Source of the DNA: an uncultured Fretibacterium sp.
Lineage (GTDB): Bacteria; Synergistota; Synergistia; Synergistales; Aminobacteriaceae
DNA: 64,000 nucleotides
Assembly (NCBI GenBank): GCA_947168585.1
Contig: CAMVMK010000004.1
Location: forward strand, 1 to 64,000
Direction of reading: 5' to 3'
Position 1 is the first letter of the stretch. Each line of letters opens with the position of its first letter. Under the pieces are notes generated by a model. That model had not been told where the DNA came from, ran no database searches, and saw only the letters and a list, made by a program, of their open reading frames with translations. Below, piece by piece: positions 54,992 through 63,400 of the stretch. The translations under genes were made by a program, and so were the position numbers.

Positions 54992-55421
54992 CTAAAACGT
55001 CCTCCTCAGCTTGTTCTATTCGTGTTTCGAGTTCGACCTGTTCTTCTGTCATTTTTAGTAAAGCCTCATCAATATTCAGAGTTCCGTAGTTCTCGTAAAG
55101 TTTCAAAGCTAAAGACAAAGAGAACGCAGTAACGCTGACACTGACTACAATTCCAGTTAATACTAAACCGGCCGGAACAGGATTAACATACAATGCTGAA
55201 GACGTGAGCCAGCCTCCCGCGCCGTCTTCTATTAAGATTGGAGCCTCCCGCCCTGCAACATAACCTTTTGCGGCTAAAAATAGGTAAACAGCTGTATCCA
55301 TGATATTAAGACCGATGATTTTTTTTATTAAATTACGCTGTAATAACAAATTGGTCATGCCGATACCAAATAAAATTACAGCAACGGCCTCATAATGATT
55401 CAAAAATAATTTGCTGAGCAT
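54984..55421 (-). CDS. mrpC: Mrp antiporter subunit C
   Basis: 145 residues, NuoK-like with three helices (AVAVILFGIGMTNLLLQ, LNIMDTAVYLFLAA, AGLVLTGIVVSVSVTAFSLSLAL). DPLPQALVLTAIVI of the family reads NPVPAGLVLTGIVV. An extra acidic coiled tail of about 35 residues follows (EEQVELETRIEQAEED). Confidence 0.9.
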   Translation of the reverse strand: MLSKLFLNHYEAVAVILFGIGMTNLLLQRNLIKKIIGLNIMDTAVYLFLAAKGYVAGREAPILIEDGAGGWLTSSALYVNPVPAGLVLTGIVVSVSVTAFSLSLALKLYENYGTLNIDEALLKMTEEQVELETRIEQAEEDVLGD

Positions 55422-56378
55422 TTACAAATCTCCTTTATTAAAAAGCGAGTAAAAAGTGTAAAGAGTTCCGGCTACAATCAAGCCTACGCAAATATTCAGC
55501 GGCAGAATTAAACCTGCACTCAAAATATTTCCGACTGTGCCTTTTGGTATTATTGAATGAAATAAATTCGCCCCGGTGAAGAAAGAATAACCTTTAGACA
55601 AAGCGTAAATCATCAAGGCAGTCGAACTTAAAATTACAAAAGTTCTTTCATTAAAAAATTGGTGAACTCTCTGCGATCCGTAAGCATTAGCCGCTAAAAT
55701 AAGAGCAGTACTCAAGATAGCACCGCCGGAAAAACCTCCGCCAGGAGTTAAATGTCCGTTAATTACAACAACACAGCCAAGCATTAAAATAGCTGGTATA
55801 GAAAATGAAGCTATACCGCGCAAAATAGGTTCGTCATTGAGATTATGAGCAGGAATTTTTAATTTCGGCTGATGAGTTTTAATTCTATTACGTCGCGATT
55901 TTCCGAGCATCATTAAAACACTGCATGCAGCTGTGAACAAAACTGAACTCTCTCCGAAAGTATCAAAGGCTCTATAATCCAAAATTAAACCTGCAACGAT
56001 ATTCTGCGCTCCTGTTTCGTGCCCTCCATGTTCGACATAACGGCGTATAACCTCGTTGTTAGCCGGATTTCTTTCATGGCCGAACGGCGGAAGTTCAGCG
56101 ACAGTTGCAAGCAAAAGACAAACTATAACGACACAAGTTAAAATGCTCAAAGCGGAATATAAAATCGAAAATATATGCAGTCCGTGAATTTCAAGCCATT
56201 GATTATAACGTTCTTTTAGTGTAGCTTCATGAAAACGCGAATATTTATCGTTAGGTCTTTGACTGAAAGGCAAGTCCGGCGGCGGTTCTACTGGGATAAC
56301 TTCATTTTCAGGTCTCGGCCCGTTGCCTAAAACCCAATTAAAAAATTTTTTCCAAATTAGTTTTAATTCTTTGTTCAA
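55422..56378 (-). CDS. mrpB: Mrp antiporter subunit B fused to an MbhE-like (MrpA C-terminal) part
   Basis: 318 residues, TTG start. About 65-175: MbhE/MrpA C-terminal type (GAQNIVAGLILDYRAFDTFGESSVLF). About 190-318: MnhB domain (GHLTPGGGFSGGAI). A soluble, proline-rich N-terminus of about 60 residues precedes them. The fusion marks the split-MrpA type seen in Mbh/Mrp systems of anaerobes. Confidence 0.88.
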   Translation of the reverse strand: MNKELKLIWKKFFNWVLGNGPRPENEVIPVEPPPDLPFSQRPNDKYSRFHEATLKERYNQWLEIHGLHIFSILYSALSILTCVVIVCLLLATVAELPPFGHERNPANNEVIRRYVEHGGHETGAQNIVAGLILDYRAFDTFGESSVLFTAACSVLMMLGKSRRNRIKTHQPKLKIPAHNLNDEPILRGIASFSIPAILMLGCVVVINGHLTPGGGFSGGAILSTALILAANAYGSQRVHQFFNERTFVILSSTALMIYALSKGYSFFTGANLFHSIIPKGTVGNILSAGLILPLNICVGLIVAGTLYTFYSLFNKGDL

Positions 56379-56405
56379 AGTTATAAACTCCCTTCGTGAA
56401 AAATT

Positions 56406-56486
56406 TTACAAAGCCTCTTCAATATTTTTTGATTGTTGTAGGTGATGAATTAAATAATCAGAATTTCCAAGTGTACTAAAAATCAT
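56406..56486 (-). CDS. Possible 26-residue small ORF
   Basis: ATG overlaps the stop of the zinc-ribbon gene (ATGA) and reads MIFSTLGNSDYLIHHLQQSK then six more residues. No separate ribosome site; translation would need coupling. It fills most of the only gap in this part of the operon. It could equally be chance. Confidence 0.3.
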   Translation of the reverse strand: MIFSTLGNSDYLIHHLQQSKNIEEAL

Positions 56487-56725
56487 TCTGTTTTATCCTC
56501 TACTCCCAGCCTGCCTCGTCCGAAAAATCTCATATTACCGCAATTTTTACACTCAACTGCAATAATCGGAAACGTCGATATTCCTGGTGTGTCGCTATTT
56601 TGTTGAGCCAAAGCCGCAAAATTATTCAGGAGTACCCAATCAGTTTTTCCGCAGCATTCGCATTCTTCGCGTACACCTTTCTCTTTGAATAATTGTGAAA
56701 CTGTATTAGCATATATTGTTTTCAT
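56483..56725 (-). CDS. Small zinc-ribbon protein inside the Mrp operon
   Basis: 80 residues with CECCGKTDW and CKNCGNMRFFG pairs, typical of a zinc ribbon. Family not recognised. Not normally part of Mrp; GGAG upstream. Cytosolic. Confidence 0.65.
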   Translation of the reverse strand: MKTIYANTVSQLFKEKGVREECECCGKTDWVLLNNFAALAQQNSDTPGISTFPIIAVECKNCGNMRFFGRGRLGVEDKTE

Positions 56726-56746
56726 TAAAAAACTCCTTTCAAGTTT

Positions 56747-57271
56747 TCATTTTTCGCCGAGTTCTTGAAGCCAGTTTTGAGCTTCTATATTGCCCTGCAA
56801 AGCGGCTTTATAAATCCATTTATTAGCTTCAGCATAATCTTTTTTAACTCCCTCGCCTCTTCCGTACATACAGCCTAAATTAAATTGAGACTGTGAATGA
56901 CCTTGTTCAGCGGCTTTTTTATACCATTTGAAAGCCTCTTTGTAATTTTGTTCTACGCCCTTGCCCTCGTAGTATTTGTTAGCTAAATTAAATTGGGCTT
57001 TGGCGTTGCCTTGTATTGCAGATTTAAGATACCATTCAGCGGCCTGCTGATATAATTCTTCTTTGTAATAAATAAGTCCCGCGATATATTGAGCGTCAGA
57101 ATTTCCATTTTCTGCGGCTTCTAAAACATCTTGAAGACTTATATCTTTTTTAATATTAGTATTAAAAGGGGCTTGTTTTTTCTGAGAAAAAACTTTTACA
57201 TAAAGCCCCCAGCTGATTGCAAATACTATTAACGTGCAAAATAAACACGCTAATAATTTTTTTATTACCAT
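56747..57271 (-). CDS. Sel1-repeat protein with N-terminal membrane anchor
   Basis: 174 residues. N-terminal helix LLACLFCTLIVFAISWGLYV without a clear cleavage site, then about three Sel1 repeats (NAKAQFNLANKYYEGKGVEQNYKEA, HSQSQFNLGCMYGRGEGV). Sel1 solenoids mediate protein contacts. Start overlaps the previous gene by 7 bases (ATGGTAA). Confidence 0.88.
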   Translation of the reverse strand: MVIKKLLACLFCTLIVFAISWGLYVKVFSQKKQAPFNTNIKKDISLQDVLEAAENGNSDAQYIAGLIYYKEELYQQAAEWYLKSAIQGNAKAQFNLANKYYEGKGVEQNYKEAFKWYKKAAEQGHSQSQFNLGCMYGRGEGVKKDYAEANKWIYKAALQGNIEAQNWLQELGEK

Positions 57272-57852
57272 TTCTCGCCCATCTGAATAAGAGCGTCCTG
57301 TGCGCCTGCATGGCCTTGTTTAGCGGCCTTACGAAACCATTCAATGCCTAATTGTTCATTTTCTTCAACGCCCTCGCCTTTGTAATACAAAACTCCTAAA
57401 TTATATTGCGACTGCGCATGACCCTGCTCAGCGGCTTTGCTCCACCATTTTAGAGCTTCTGAAGGATTTTTTTCAACACCTTCGCCGGTTGCGTATGAAA
57501 TTCCTAAATTGTATTGAGCGTCAGCAAGTCCGTTTTTAGCAGCCTTAGTGTACCATTTTATGGCCTCATCGTAATTTTTCTCGACACCCCAGCCGTTTTC
57601 GTAGGCGATTGCTAAATTATACTGAGCATCGTCGTGGCCTTTTTCAGCTGCTTTGCGCCACAATTCAGCGGCCTTTTTGTAATCTTTCTTGACTTCTTCG
57701 CCTTTGAAGTATTTACCGCCCAACAAGAACATTGCATTAATATCGCCTTTTTCGGCTTTTTCCTGCAAATCCTTGAAACGTTCTGTAGCGGAAGCAGTAC
57801 CCGCAACAAACAAAACAACAACACAAACAACAAACGCTAAAAACTTTTTCAT
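57265..57852 (-). CDS. Secreted Sel1-repeat protein
   Basis: 195 residues, signal peptide MKKFLAFVVCVVVLFVAGTASA, then four to five Sel1 repeats (DAQYNLAIAYENGWGVEKNYDEAIKWYTKAA and similar). Periplasmic solenoid. AGGAGG upstream. It and the next gene separate MbhD from the MbhE/MrpB gene, which are neighbours in most such operons. Confidence 0.9.
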   Translation of the reverse strand: MKKFLAFVVCVVVLFVAGTASATERFKDLQEKAEKGDINAMFLLGGKYFKGEEVKKDYKKAAELWRKAAEKGHDDAQYNLAIAYENGWGVEKNYDEAIKWYTKAAKNGLADAQYNLGISYATGEGVEKNPSEALKWWSKAAEQGHAQSQYNLGVLYYKGEGVEENEQLGIEWFRKAAKQGHAGAQDALIQMGEKW

Positions 57853-57885
57853 AAAAAACTACCTCCTAAAAATTAAATTTATAAT

Positions 57886-58164
57886 TTAAGAATTATTTTT
57901 TATTCCTAATTCCTCATTGCTTTTCTCGTGGCCAATCTGCCCGATTTTTCGCAGTGCAAGAAAAAATAACACGCTTGTAACTCCTGCTCCGACTGCCGCC
58001 TCCGTTATCGCTAAATCCGGCGAACGCAGCAATACCCATATAACCGCCATAACAAGGCTATAACTCATAAAAATTATTACGGAATTAAGCAAATTTTTTG
58101 AAATCGAAACAGCTATAGCGCACACGATCAAAAAAATTAATAAAAGCCACTCAATTACTATCAT
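57886..58164 (-). CDS. MbhD-like subunit (DUF4040, MrpA middle part)
   Basis: 92 residues, three helices; LLRSPDLAITEAAVGAGVTSVLFFLAL is the MbhD signature. It equals the segment of MrpA between channel and C-terminal parts. The last residues and stop (about 57886-57915) are encoded by a heptamer repeat (NEELGIKNNS). Confidence 0.9.
   Translation of the reverse strand: MIVIEWLLLIFLIVCAIAVSISKNLLNSVIIFMSYSLVMAVIWVLLRSPDLAITEAAVGAGVTSVLFFLALRKIGQIGHEKSNEELGIKNNS
57893..57922. repeat. Heptamer repeat forming the 3' end of the MbhD gene
   Basis: TTATTCCTAATTCCTCATTGC; purine-rich on the coding strand, read as the C-terminus of MbhD. Confidence 0.55.
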
Positions 58165-58498
58165 TTTTAATTTCGTCTCCCTGCGTTAAATCTACATAAT
58201 CGCAAATTAAATTCAAATCCGGGTTCGTCATGACTTCTGCCCGCGCTATTAAATGACTTGCTACAGGATTGCAGAGCCACAAAAAAACTATAACTAAAAA
58301 TAATTTCAATGAAAAAACTGTAAGCCCCGAAATTATTATTAATCCCGTCAAAACTAACAAAGCCGCCGCAGTGTCGCACTTTGAAGCAACGTGAACGCGG
58401 TTTAACATCGTCGAAAATCTGAAAATCCCTACGACCGAAATTCCAAGCGTGAACAGTCCCGCCGCTATAAAAAGTCCGGCAATTATTATTCTAATCAT
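58151..58498 (-). CDS. mrpG: Mrp antiporter subunit G
   Basis: 115 residues, three helices. GIFRFSTMLNRVHVASKCDTAAALLVL matches the MnhG motif. Overlaps MbhD by 14 bases and abuts mrpF. Confidence 0.92.
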   Translation of the reverse strand: MIRIIIAGLFIAAGLFTLGISVVGIFRFSTMLNRVHVASKCDTAAALLVLTGLIIISGLTVFSLKLFLVIVFLWLCNPVASHLIARAEVMTNPDLNLICDYVDLTQGDEIKNDSN

Positions 58499-58792
58499 TT
58501 ATTCTTCGTCCTCTTCTTTTCTTTCAATTACTGAACGCCCAAGCACAACTATCGAGAGAAAACTTATAATAGCGTAAATCAAACATATATCCGCTAAATA
58601 ATCTTCGCCGACTACCACAGCCAAAACCGAAATTAATAAAATTATCTGCGTTCCTGTCATGCTCGCAGCAATTATTCTATCTGAAAAACGGGGTCCGAGA
58701 GCCGCCCTCATTAGACATATAAAAACCGTTACCGATAAAAATATCCCTGCTCCGGTAAGAATAAAATTTTGAATAAAATTTACATCAGGCAT
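58499..58792 (-). CDS. mrpF: Mrp antiporter subunit F
   Basis: 97 residues, three helices. RAALGPRFSDRIIAASMTGTQIILLISVLAV is the MnhF signature. Acidic C-terminus. Overlaps mrpE by 8 bases. Confidence 0.92.
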   Translation of the reverse strand: MPDVNFIQNFILTGAGIFLSVTVFICLMRAALGPRFSDRIIAASMTGTQIILLISVLAVVVGEDYLADICLIYAIISFLSIVVLGRSVIERKEEDEE

Positions 58793-59261
58793 TTATTCTT
58801 CTCTCCATTCTCTTTAATAATCTTTCAAATAAAGAGCCCTGCAGACCCTCTGCTATATCTCTGTTCAAAGCGTGAACTAAAAATTCATTATCTTTAAGTT
58901 CTACCGTTATCGTTCCAGGCGTTAAAGTTATCGAATTTGCAAGAGCAACGCGAGCCGCGTGAGTTTTTAATTTCGATTTGAATTTCACAAGGCACGGCTC
59001 AACAGAAATTTTCGGAGCTAAAACTAATTTAGTTATCGCTAAATTAGCTTTGAATATTTCAATGAGAAGAACTATCACGTAAATTAAAACTTCCGGCAAA
59101 ATTTTCAAAAATTTAATTAAATCTGTCCATGTAAAATTAATCTTCAAAAATTTTTTCACGAAAGCGTCAAGCAGCAGCGAAATTAAAATTCCAGCCGCTA
59201 AAATTTCAAACGTAACTCTGCCGTTAAATATTATCCATAAAGAAAAATAAATTAAAATCAC
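58785..59261 (-). CDS. mrpE: Mrp antiporter subunit E
   Basis: 158 residues, GTG start with AGGAGG 7 bases upstream. Two N-terminal helices, then the soluble MnhE domain (RVALANSITLTPGTITVEL, FLVHALNRD). First gene of the operon; promoter region 59262-59389 also faces the ACT gene. Confidence 0.92.
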   Translation of the reverse strand: MILIYFSLWIIFNGRVTFEILAAGILISLLLDAFVKKFLKINFTWTDLIKFLKILPEVLIYVIVLLIEIFKANLAITKLVLAPKISVEPCLVKFKSKLKTHAARVALANSITLTPGTITVELKDNEFLVHALNRDIAEGLQGSLFERLLKRMERRINA

Positions 59262-59389
59262 CCGCCGGCCTCCTGTATAATTTGAAAAAAATTTTGGAAT
59301 TTGAAAGAAAATTTTGATTTTAATTTTAGCACAGCAAGTTATAAAATTGACTTTGCTTAAAAAAAATTTATAAGGAGAGAAAAAATTTT

Positions 59390-59842
59390 ATGAGCAAAAT
59401 AACTTTCAATGATAAATGCGTTCACGTTGTCTTTTTGGGACTGCCTAACGTTCCGGGAATTGCGGCGGAAATTTTCAACGAATTATCGAAGCGTTCCGTA
59501 AATGTCAGCATGGTAATTCAAAATACTATGCGCGGCGGACGTTCAGACCTTTCTTTTCTTATTAATAAAGACAGGCTCGACGAAATGATTTCCGTATGCC
59601 GTGAAATTTCTGAAAAAGTCGGAGGTCAGGGAGTTTCATTCGCAACCGAAGTCGCGGCTATAACAGTCAGTTTTGAAAGTCAATCGTCAGCAGAAACTCT
59701 CGCAAAAATTTTCGCGGCTCTTGCTTCAGTCGGAGCAAATATCGAAATTATTAATTCAACTTCAGACAGCGCGATCTGCATAGTCAGCATCACGAAAGCC
59801 CGTGAAGGACTTGAAGCCCTCGAAAAAGTTTTCGGGGTATAA
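59390..59842 (+). CDS. Stand-alone tandem ACT-domain protein
   Basis: 150 residues, two ACT domains like the regulatory end of aspartate kinase (GLPNVPGIAAEIFNELSKRSVNVSMVIQNT and SSAETLAKIFAALASVGANIEII). No catalytic domain. Probably an amino-acid-binding regulator; partner unknown. It has its own AAGGAGAG; divergent from the Mrp operon. Confidence 0.86.
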   Translation: MSKITFNDKCVHVVFLGLPNVPGIAAEIFNELSKRSVNVSMVIQNTMRGGRSDLSFLINKDRLDEMISVCREISEKVGGQGVSFATEVAAITVSFESQSSAETLAKIFAALASVGANIEIINSTSDSAICIVSITKAREGLEALEKVFGV

Positions 59843-59897
59843 TTTTAGAAATTAAAAATGCGATACGTGCTAAAATGTCTAATTTGGAGGTGTAAAA

Positions 59898-60215
59898 ATG
59901 AAGAAAAATATTTCGGAAGTACCGTCCATTGATGAACAGGAAATAGCATTAATTGTGGCCGAAGCCAATAGAATCGGTGTTAGAGCTGCTGCAGAAAAAC
60001 ACGGACTGACATGGCAGCGCGTAGCTGCTTGGAAAAAAACAGCTCAAGAGAACTCATTAAGTAAAATCATAATTCAATCGCCGCTCGGAGGAGAAATCTC
60101 AGCCGAAGAAATTTTAGTCAAGACTGGTGATGCAGATAAAATTTATGTCCGTCCTGACGAAAATAAAGCCTATTGGGTCAAGGGCAAACAAAGCGGCTCG
60201 ATTGATTTATGGTAA
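59898..60215 (+). CDS. DUF6465 family protein with HTH-like N-terminus
   Basis: 105 residues. About 10-50 resembles a small HTH (IALIVAEANRIGVRAAAEKHGLTWQRVAAWKK), the rest is the DUF6465 end (DKIYVRPDENKAYWVKGKQSGSIDLW). GGAGG 8 bases before ATG. A strong terminator follows. Function unknown. Confidence 0.75.
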   Translation: MKKNISEVPSIDEQEIALIVAEANRIGVRAAAEKHGLTWQRVAAWKKTAQENSLSKIIIQSPLGGEISAEEILVKTGDADKIYVRPDENKAYWVKGKQSGSIDLW

Positions 60216-60239
60216 AAACTAATTATGCTATAATAATTT

Positions 60240-60275
60240 AATCAGTTTCTTGCAGAGCAGGAGACTGATTTTTTT
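60240..60275 (+). terminator. Rho-independent terminator of the DUF6465 gene
   Basis: 14-bp stem 60240-60253 with 60257-60270 (two G-T wobbles), loop AGA, then a T-run. Confidence 0.92.
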
Positions 60276-60297
60276 CCACTCATTTTTCCACTCAAAA
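60271..60297 (-). repeat. 27-nt repeat, inverted copy of 15114-15140
   Basis: On the minus strand it reads the same 27 bases, including TGAGTGGAAAAATGAGTGG, as at 15114-15140. Lies between the terminators of two convergent genes; its first bases overlap the T-run. Confidence 0.7.
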
Positions 60298-60342
60298 ATC
60301 TTTAATTTAATTCGTCATCATCAAAGTTCATCGATACAGCTT

Positions 60343-60389
60343 CAAAAAAATTTCGTCCCGGTTTTTATTTTTTAGTCCGAGACGAAATT
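60343..60389 (-). terminator. Rho-independent terminator of the protease gene
   Basis: AATTTCGTCTCGG-type arm (60389-60377, minus strand) pairs with 60361-60349 with one mismatch, followed by seven T on the minus strand. Confidence 0.8.
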
Positions 60390-60419
60390 AATTTAATTTA
60401 CTTTGAAAAATTTTAATTT

Positions 60420-63400
60420 TTATTTCGTGTCATTTTTAACGGCTATTACAGGCTCGTAAGTATCTCCTGCGTTAAGCCAAACTGAAATTATAATTTTATG
60501 TTCAGTTGTAGTCTTTGTAATTTCGCGGCCGTCAGTGTCGAAAAATTCTGCGATTTCGTCATCAGAGTTTTTCTCGCGGTTCTTTACGAAAGCAAACCAC
60601 GCTAATTCTTTTCCGGCTTCGATTTCAGGCTCAAGGTCAACTTCAAAGTCGTACATGTCGCTTTCTGTTACAGTAATTTCAGGCAGGACAGCCGCGACTG
60701 TATAGCCCTCTAAGTCTTGAAGTTCTTTGCTTCCGAGTGATTTAATGCTTCGAAGGCCGCCAAAATTCACAACGCCCGAGTCTTTCGGAGTTTCTTGAGG
60801 CTCTGTCTCTTGAGTTTCCTGAGAAATTTCGTCGCTCGTGTTTTCAGCTTCTTCAGAATTTTCTTGAGTCTCTCCAAGAACTTTAGGGGCTTCGCTTACG
60901 TCCGTATCTTTCTTGGCATAAAGAATTATAGTCTTGGTAACTTTACCGTCAGCATTAGCCGCCGTAATTTTAAGATTTACTTTTCCGGCCTTTGCGGGCG
61001 CAGTTCCTGTAATTGTTGCGCTGTAATTATCGTTTTGAGTCAAAGTAAAGCCGCTGACTTTATTCATTGATAAAGTTATTTTTGGCGATCCCTCGACTGT
61101 AACATTAATTTCAGCCGAACTTCCGAGAGATTTCGTTAAACTCGCGGGCGTTGAAGACGTGAACGAAGGTTTATCGCCTTTTGCCGTGAAAGTTAATTTT
61201 TTCGTTACAGTACCTGCAACATTATCTGCGGTTATGTAAATCGGAAGATTTTTTATAGACTGATTAGGCGTGCCTGTGATTGCAGCTGTGCCTTCGGAGC
61301 TTGTTGAAGTAAATGAGAGTCCGATGTCAGATAAATCATTAATCCCGAATTTAGTTTTATCGGTGTCTTTTATCTCATATGAAAATTCTATCGGGAGCGT
61401 TCCTTTAGCTGAAATTTTTGAGCCGGTATATTCTTCATCGACTTCAGCTTTTGCGAGCGAGGCTGTTAATTTCGGCGCAACACCTTTGACTACTAGAGAT
61501 AAAGTTTTCTCTTCGCTGTCTCCTGCCTCGTTTGATGCCGTTATTGAAAGAGTATAAGTATCTGCTTCGGTCGGCGTTCCTGAAATAGTCAGCTGAGTTC
61601 CGGTCGTGTTAGGAGCTGCTGTCAAAGTTTCCGGAAGTCCGCTGATATTCCAAGTTATAGGTGTTGTGCCTTTAGCGGCAAGTCTTACGGTGTATTTTTT
61701 ATCTGTAACGCCGTTTGAAAGTTTTGTTGTAGTTATCTCCGGGATTTGATAGACAATAAGCGGAACTTTTATTGAGGCCTGACTCCTGTCGTTTTTGGCT
61801 TTTATAGTCATGTTGAATTTTCCGGCCTTTGTAGGTTTCCCTGAAAGAACGCCGGACGAGCTTAAACTCAATCCCTTAGGCAGACTGGAAGCTGACCAAG
61901 TTACAGGCTCAGTGCCTTCTGAAAGCGTGAAAATATATCCCTCGTAATTTTGATTTAACACAGCCATCGGTAATTCTGAAGGCGTATTAATGACGGGAGC
62001 TTTAGCTTTGATTTTTAATTTTACTTTTTTAGTTATGGTAACGTTATTAAGTTCCGTGTAAATATTTGAGGCCGTTACAGTTATAGTGAAATTTCCTGCC
62101 ACTGCCGGAGTTCCTGAAATTTCTCCGTCTTCGTTCATGCTTAGACCATTGGGAAGGCCGTTAGCTGAAAGAGTTATAGGTGCAGTGCCGGAAGTTTTTA
62201 TATTCGCTGAATATTCTTCGCCTATTTCGCCGTCTTTTAATTTTGATGTTGAGATTGTCGGTTTAGTCGGCTTTGAATTAATTGTAAAATATACGGCCTT
62301 TTCAACTTCCCATGAAGTTCCGGCAGCCTTGAAAGTTACGCTTGTAGAAGTTTTTGCTGTAGGTTTGCCTGTTATTGCGCCGGTCGATGTATTGAGAGTA
62401 AGACCTTTGGGCAATTTCCCGCTTGTGATTGTCCATGACGCTGCATTACCGGCAGAAAGTTCAAGATTTTCGCTGAAAGTACAGCCTACATAACCTGTTA
62501 GTTCACTCGTTAAAATTTCAGGCTGTTCTATAATGCTTATCGTAAATTCTTTAGTGTCAGAGCCGTAAGAATTTGCCGCAGTTATAGAGAAAGTATAATC
62601 GCCCTCAACTGTCGGAGTTCCCGATAAAGTTCCAGGACTCGAGAAGTTAAGTCCAGGAGGTATAGTGCCGCTTGTCGAACTCCAGCTTATTGACCTTGCT
62701 CCTGAAGCTGACATTTTTTGACTGTAAGCAACTCCTATAAGTCCGTCCGGCAGATAAGTCGTCGTGATTTTCGGGGGAGTATTTGAAGCAGTAACTGTGA
62801 ACGCTTTAATGCAAAAATTGCAGTCCGATCTCGCTGACCAAGATGAGCCGTTTGACGAAGAAAAACTTCCTTTTTCAATCACGGCATTATCTGAATAACC
62901 GCTTGTCTTCATTTCAACCGGAAATTTAGATGTTCCTGTGAATTTTATAACAACGGAAAAATAACCGCCCTCCGTCAGAGTAACAGGCGTATCAAGCGTT
63001 ACAGTGTGATAACCTGCAAATGCTTCCGTGCCTGTAGTAGTTGAAACAGAAGAGCCGTTAATAGGATTAGACGAGGGCATCGAAGACATTCCCGTATAAA
63101 TATTAATTTCGTAACCGACATTATTATCCGGCGTATAAAAACCGACTTCGGTTAAAATTTCGTTACGTTCGGATTTGAAAACGTTCGCCGCGTAAGGAAC
63201 GGACGAATTTCCGCACCAGCCTAAAGCGTCATAATAATAGGCTTTCATATCATCGTCAGCTTTTTCGACAATGAAGGCTGTACCGTCAGTTAAATCCTGC
63301 TCATAGGACATCCAGAAATAGCCTTCATCTCCCCAGCTTGTTCCCCATGAATTTTTTATCAGCCATGCTCCGTCTGATGAAGGTTTTGTCTTAAAATTAT

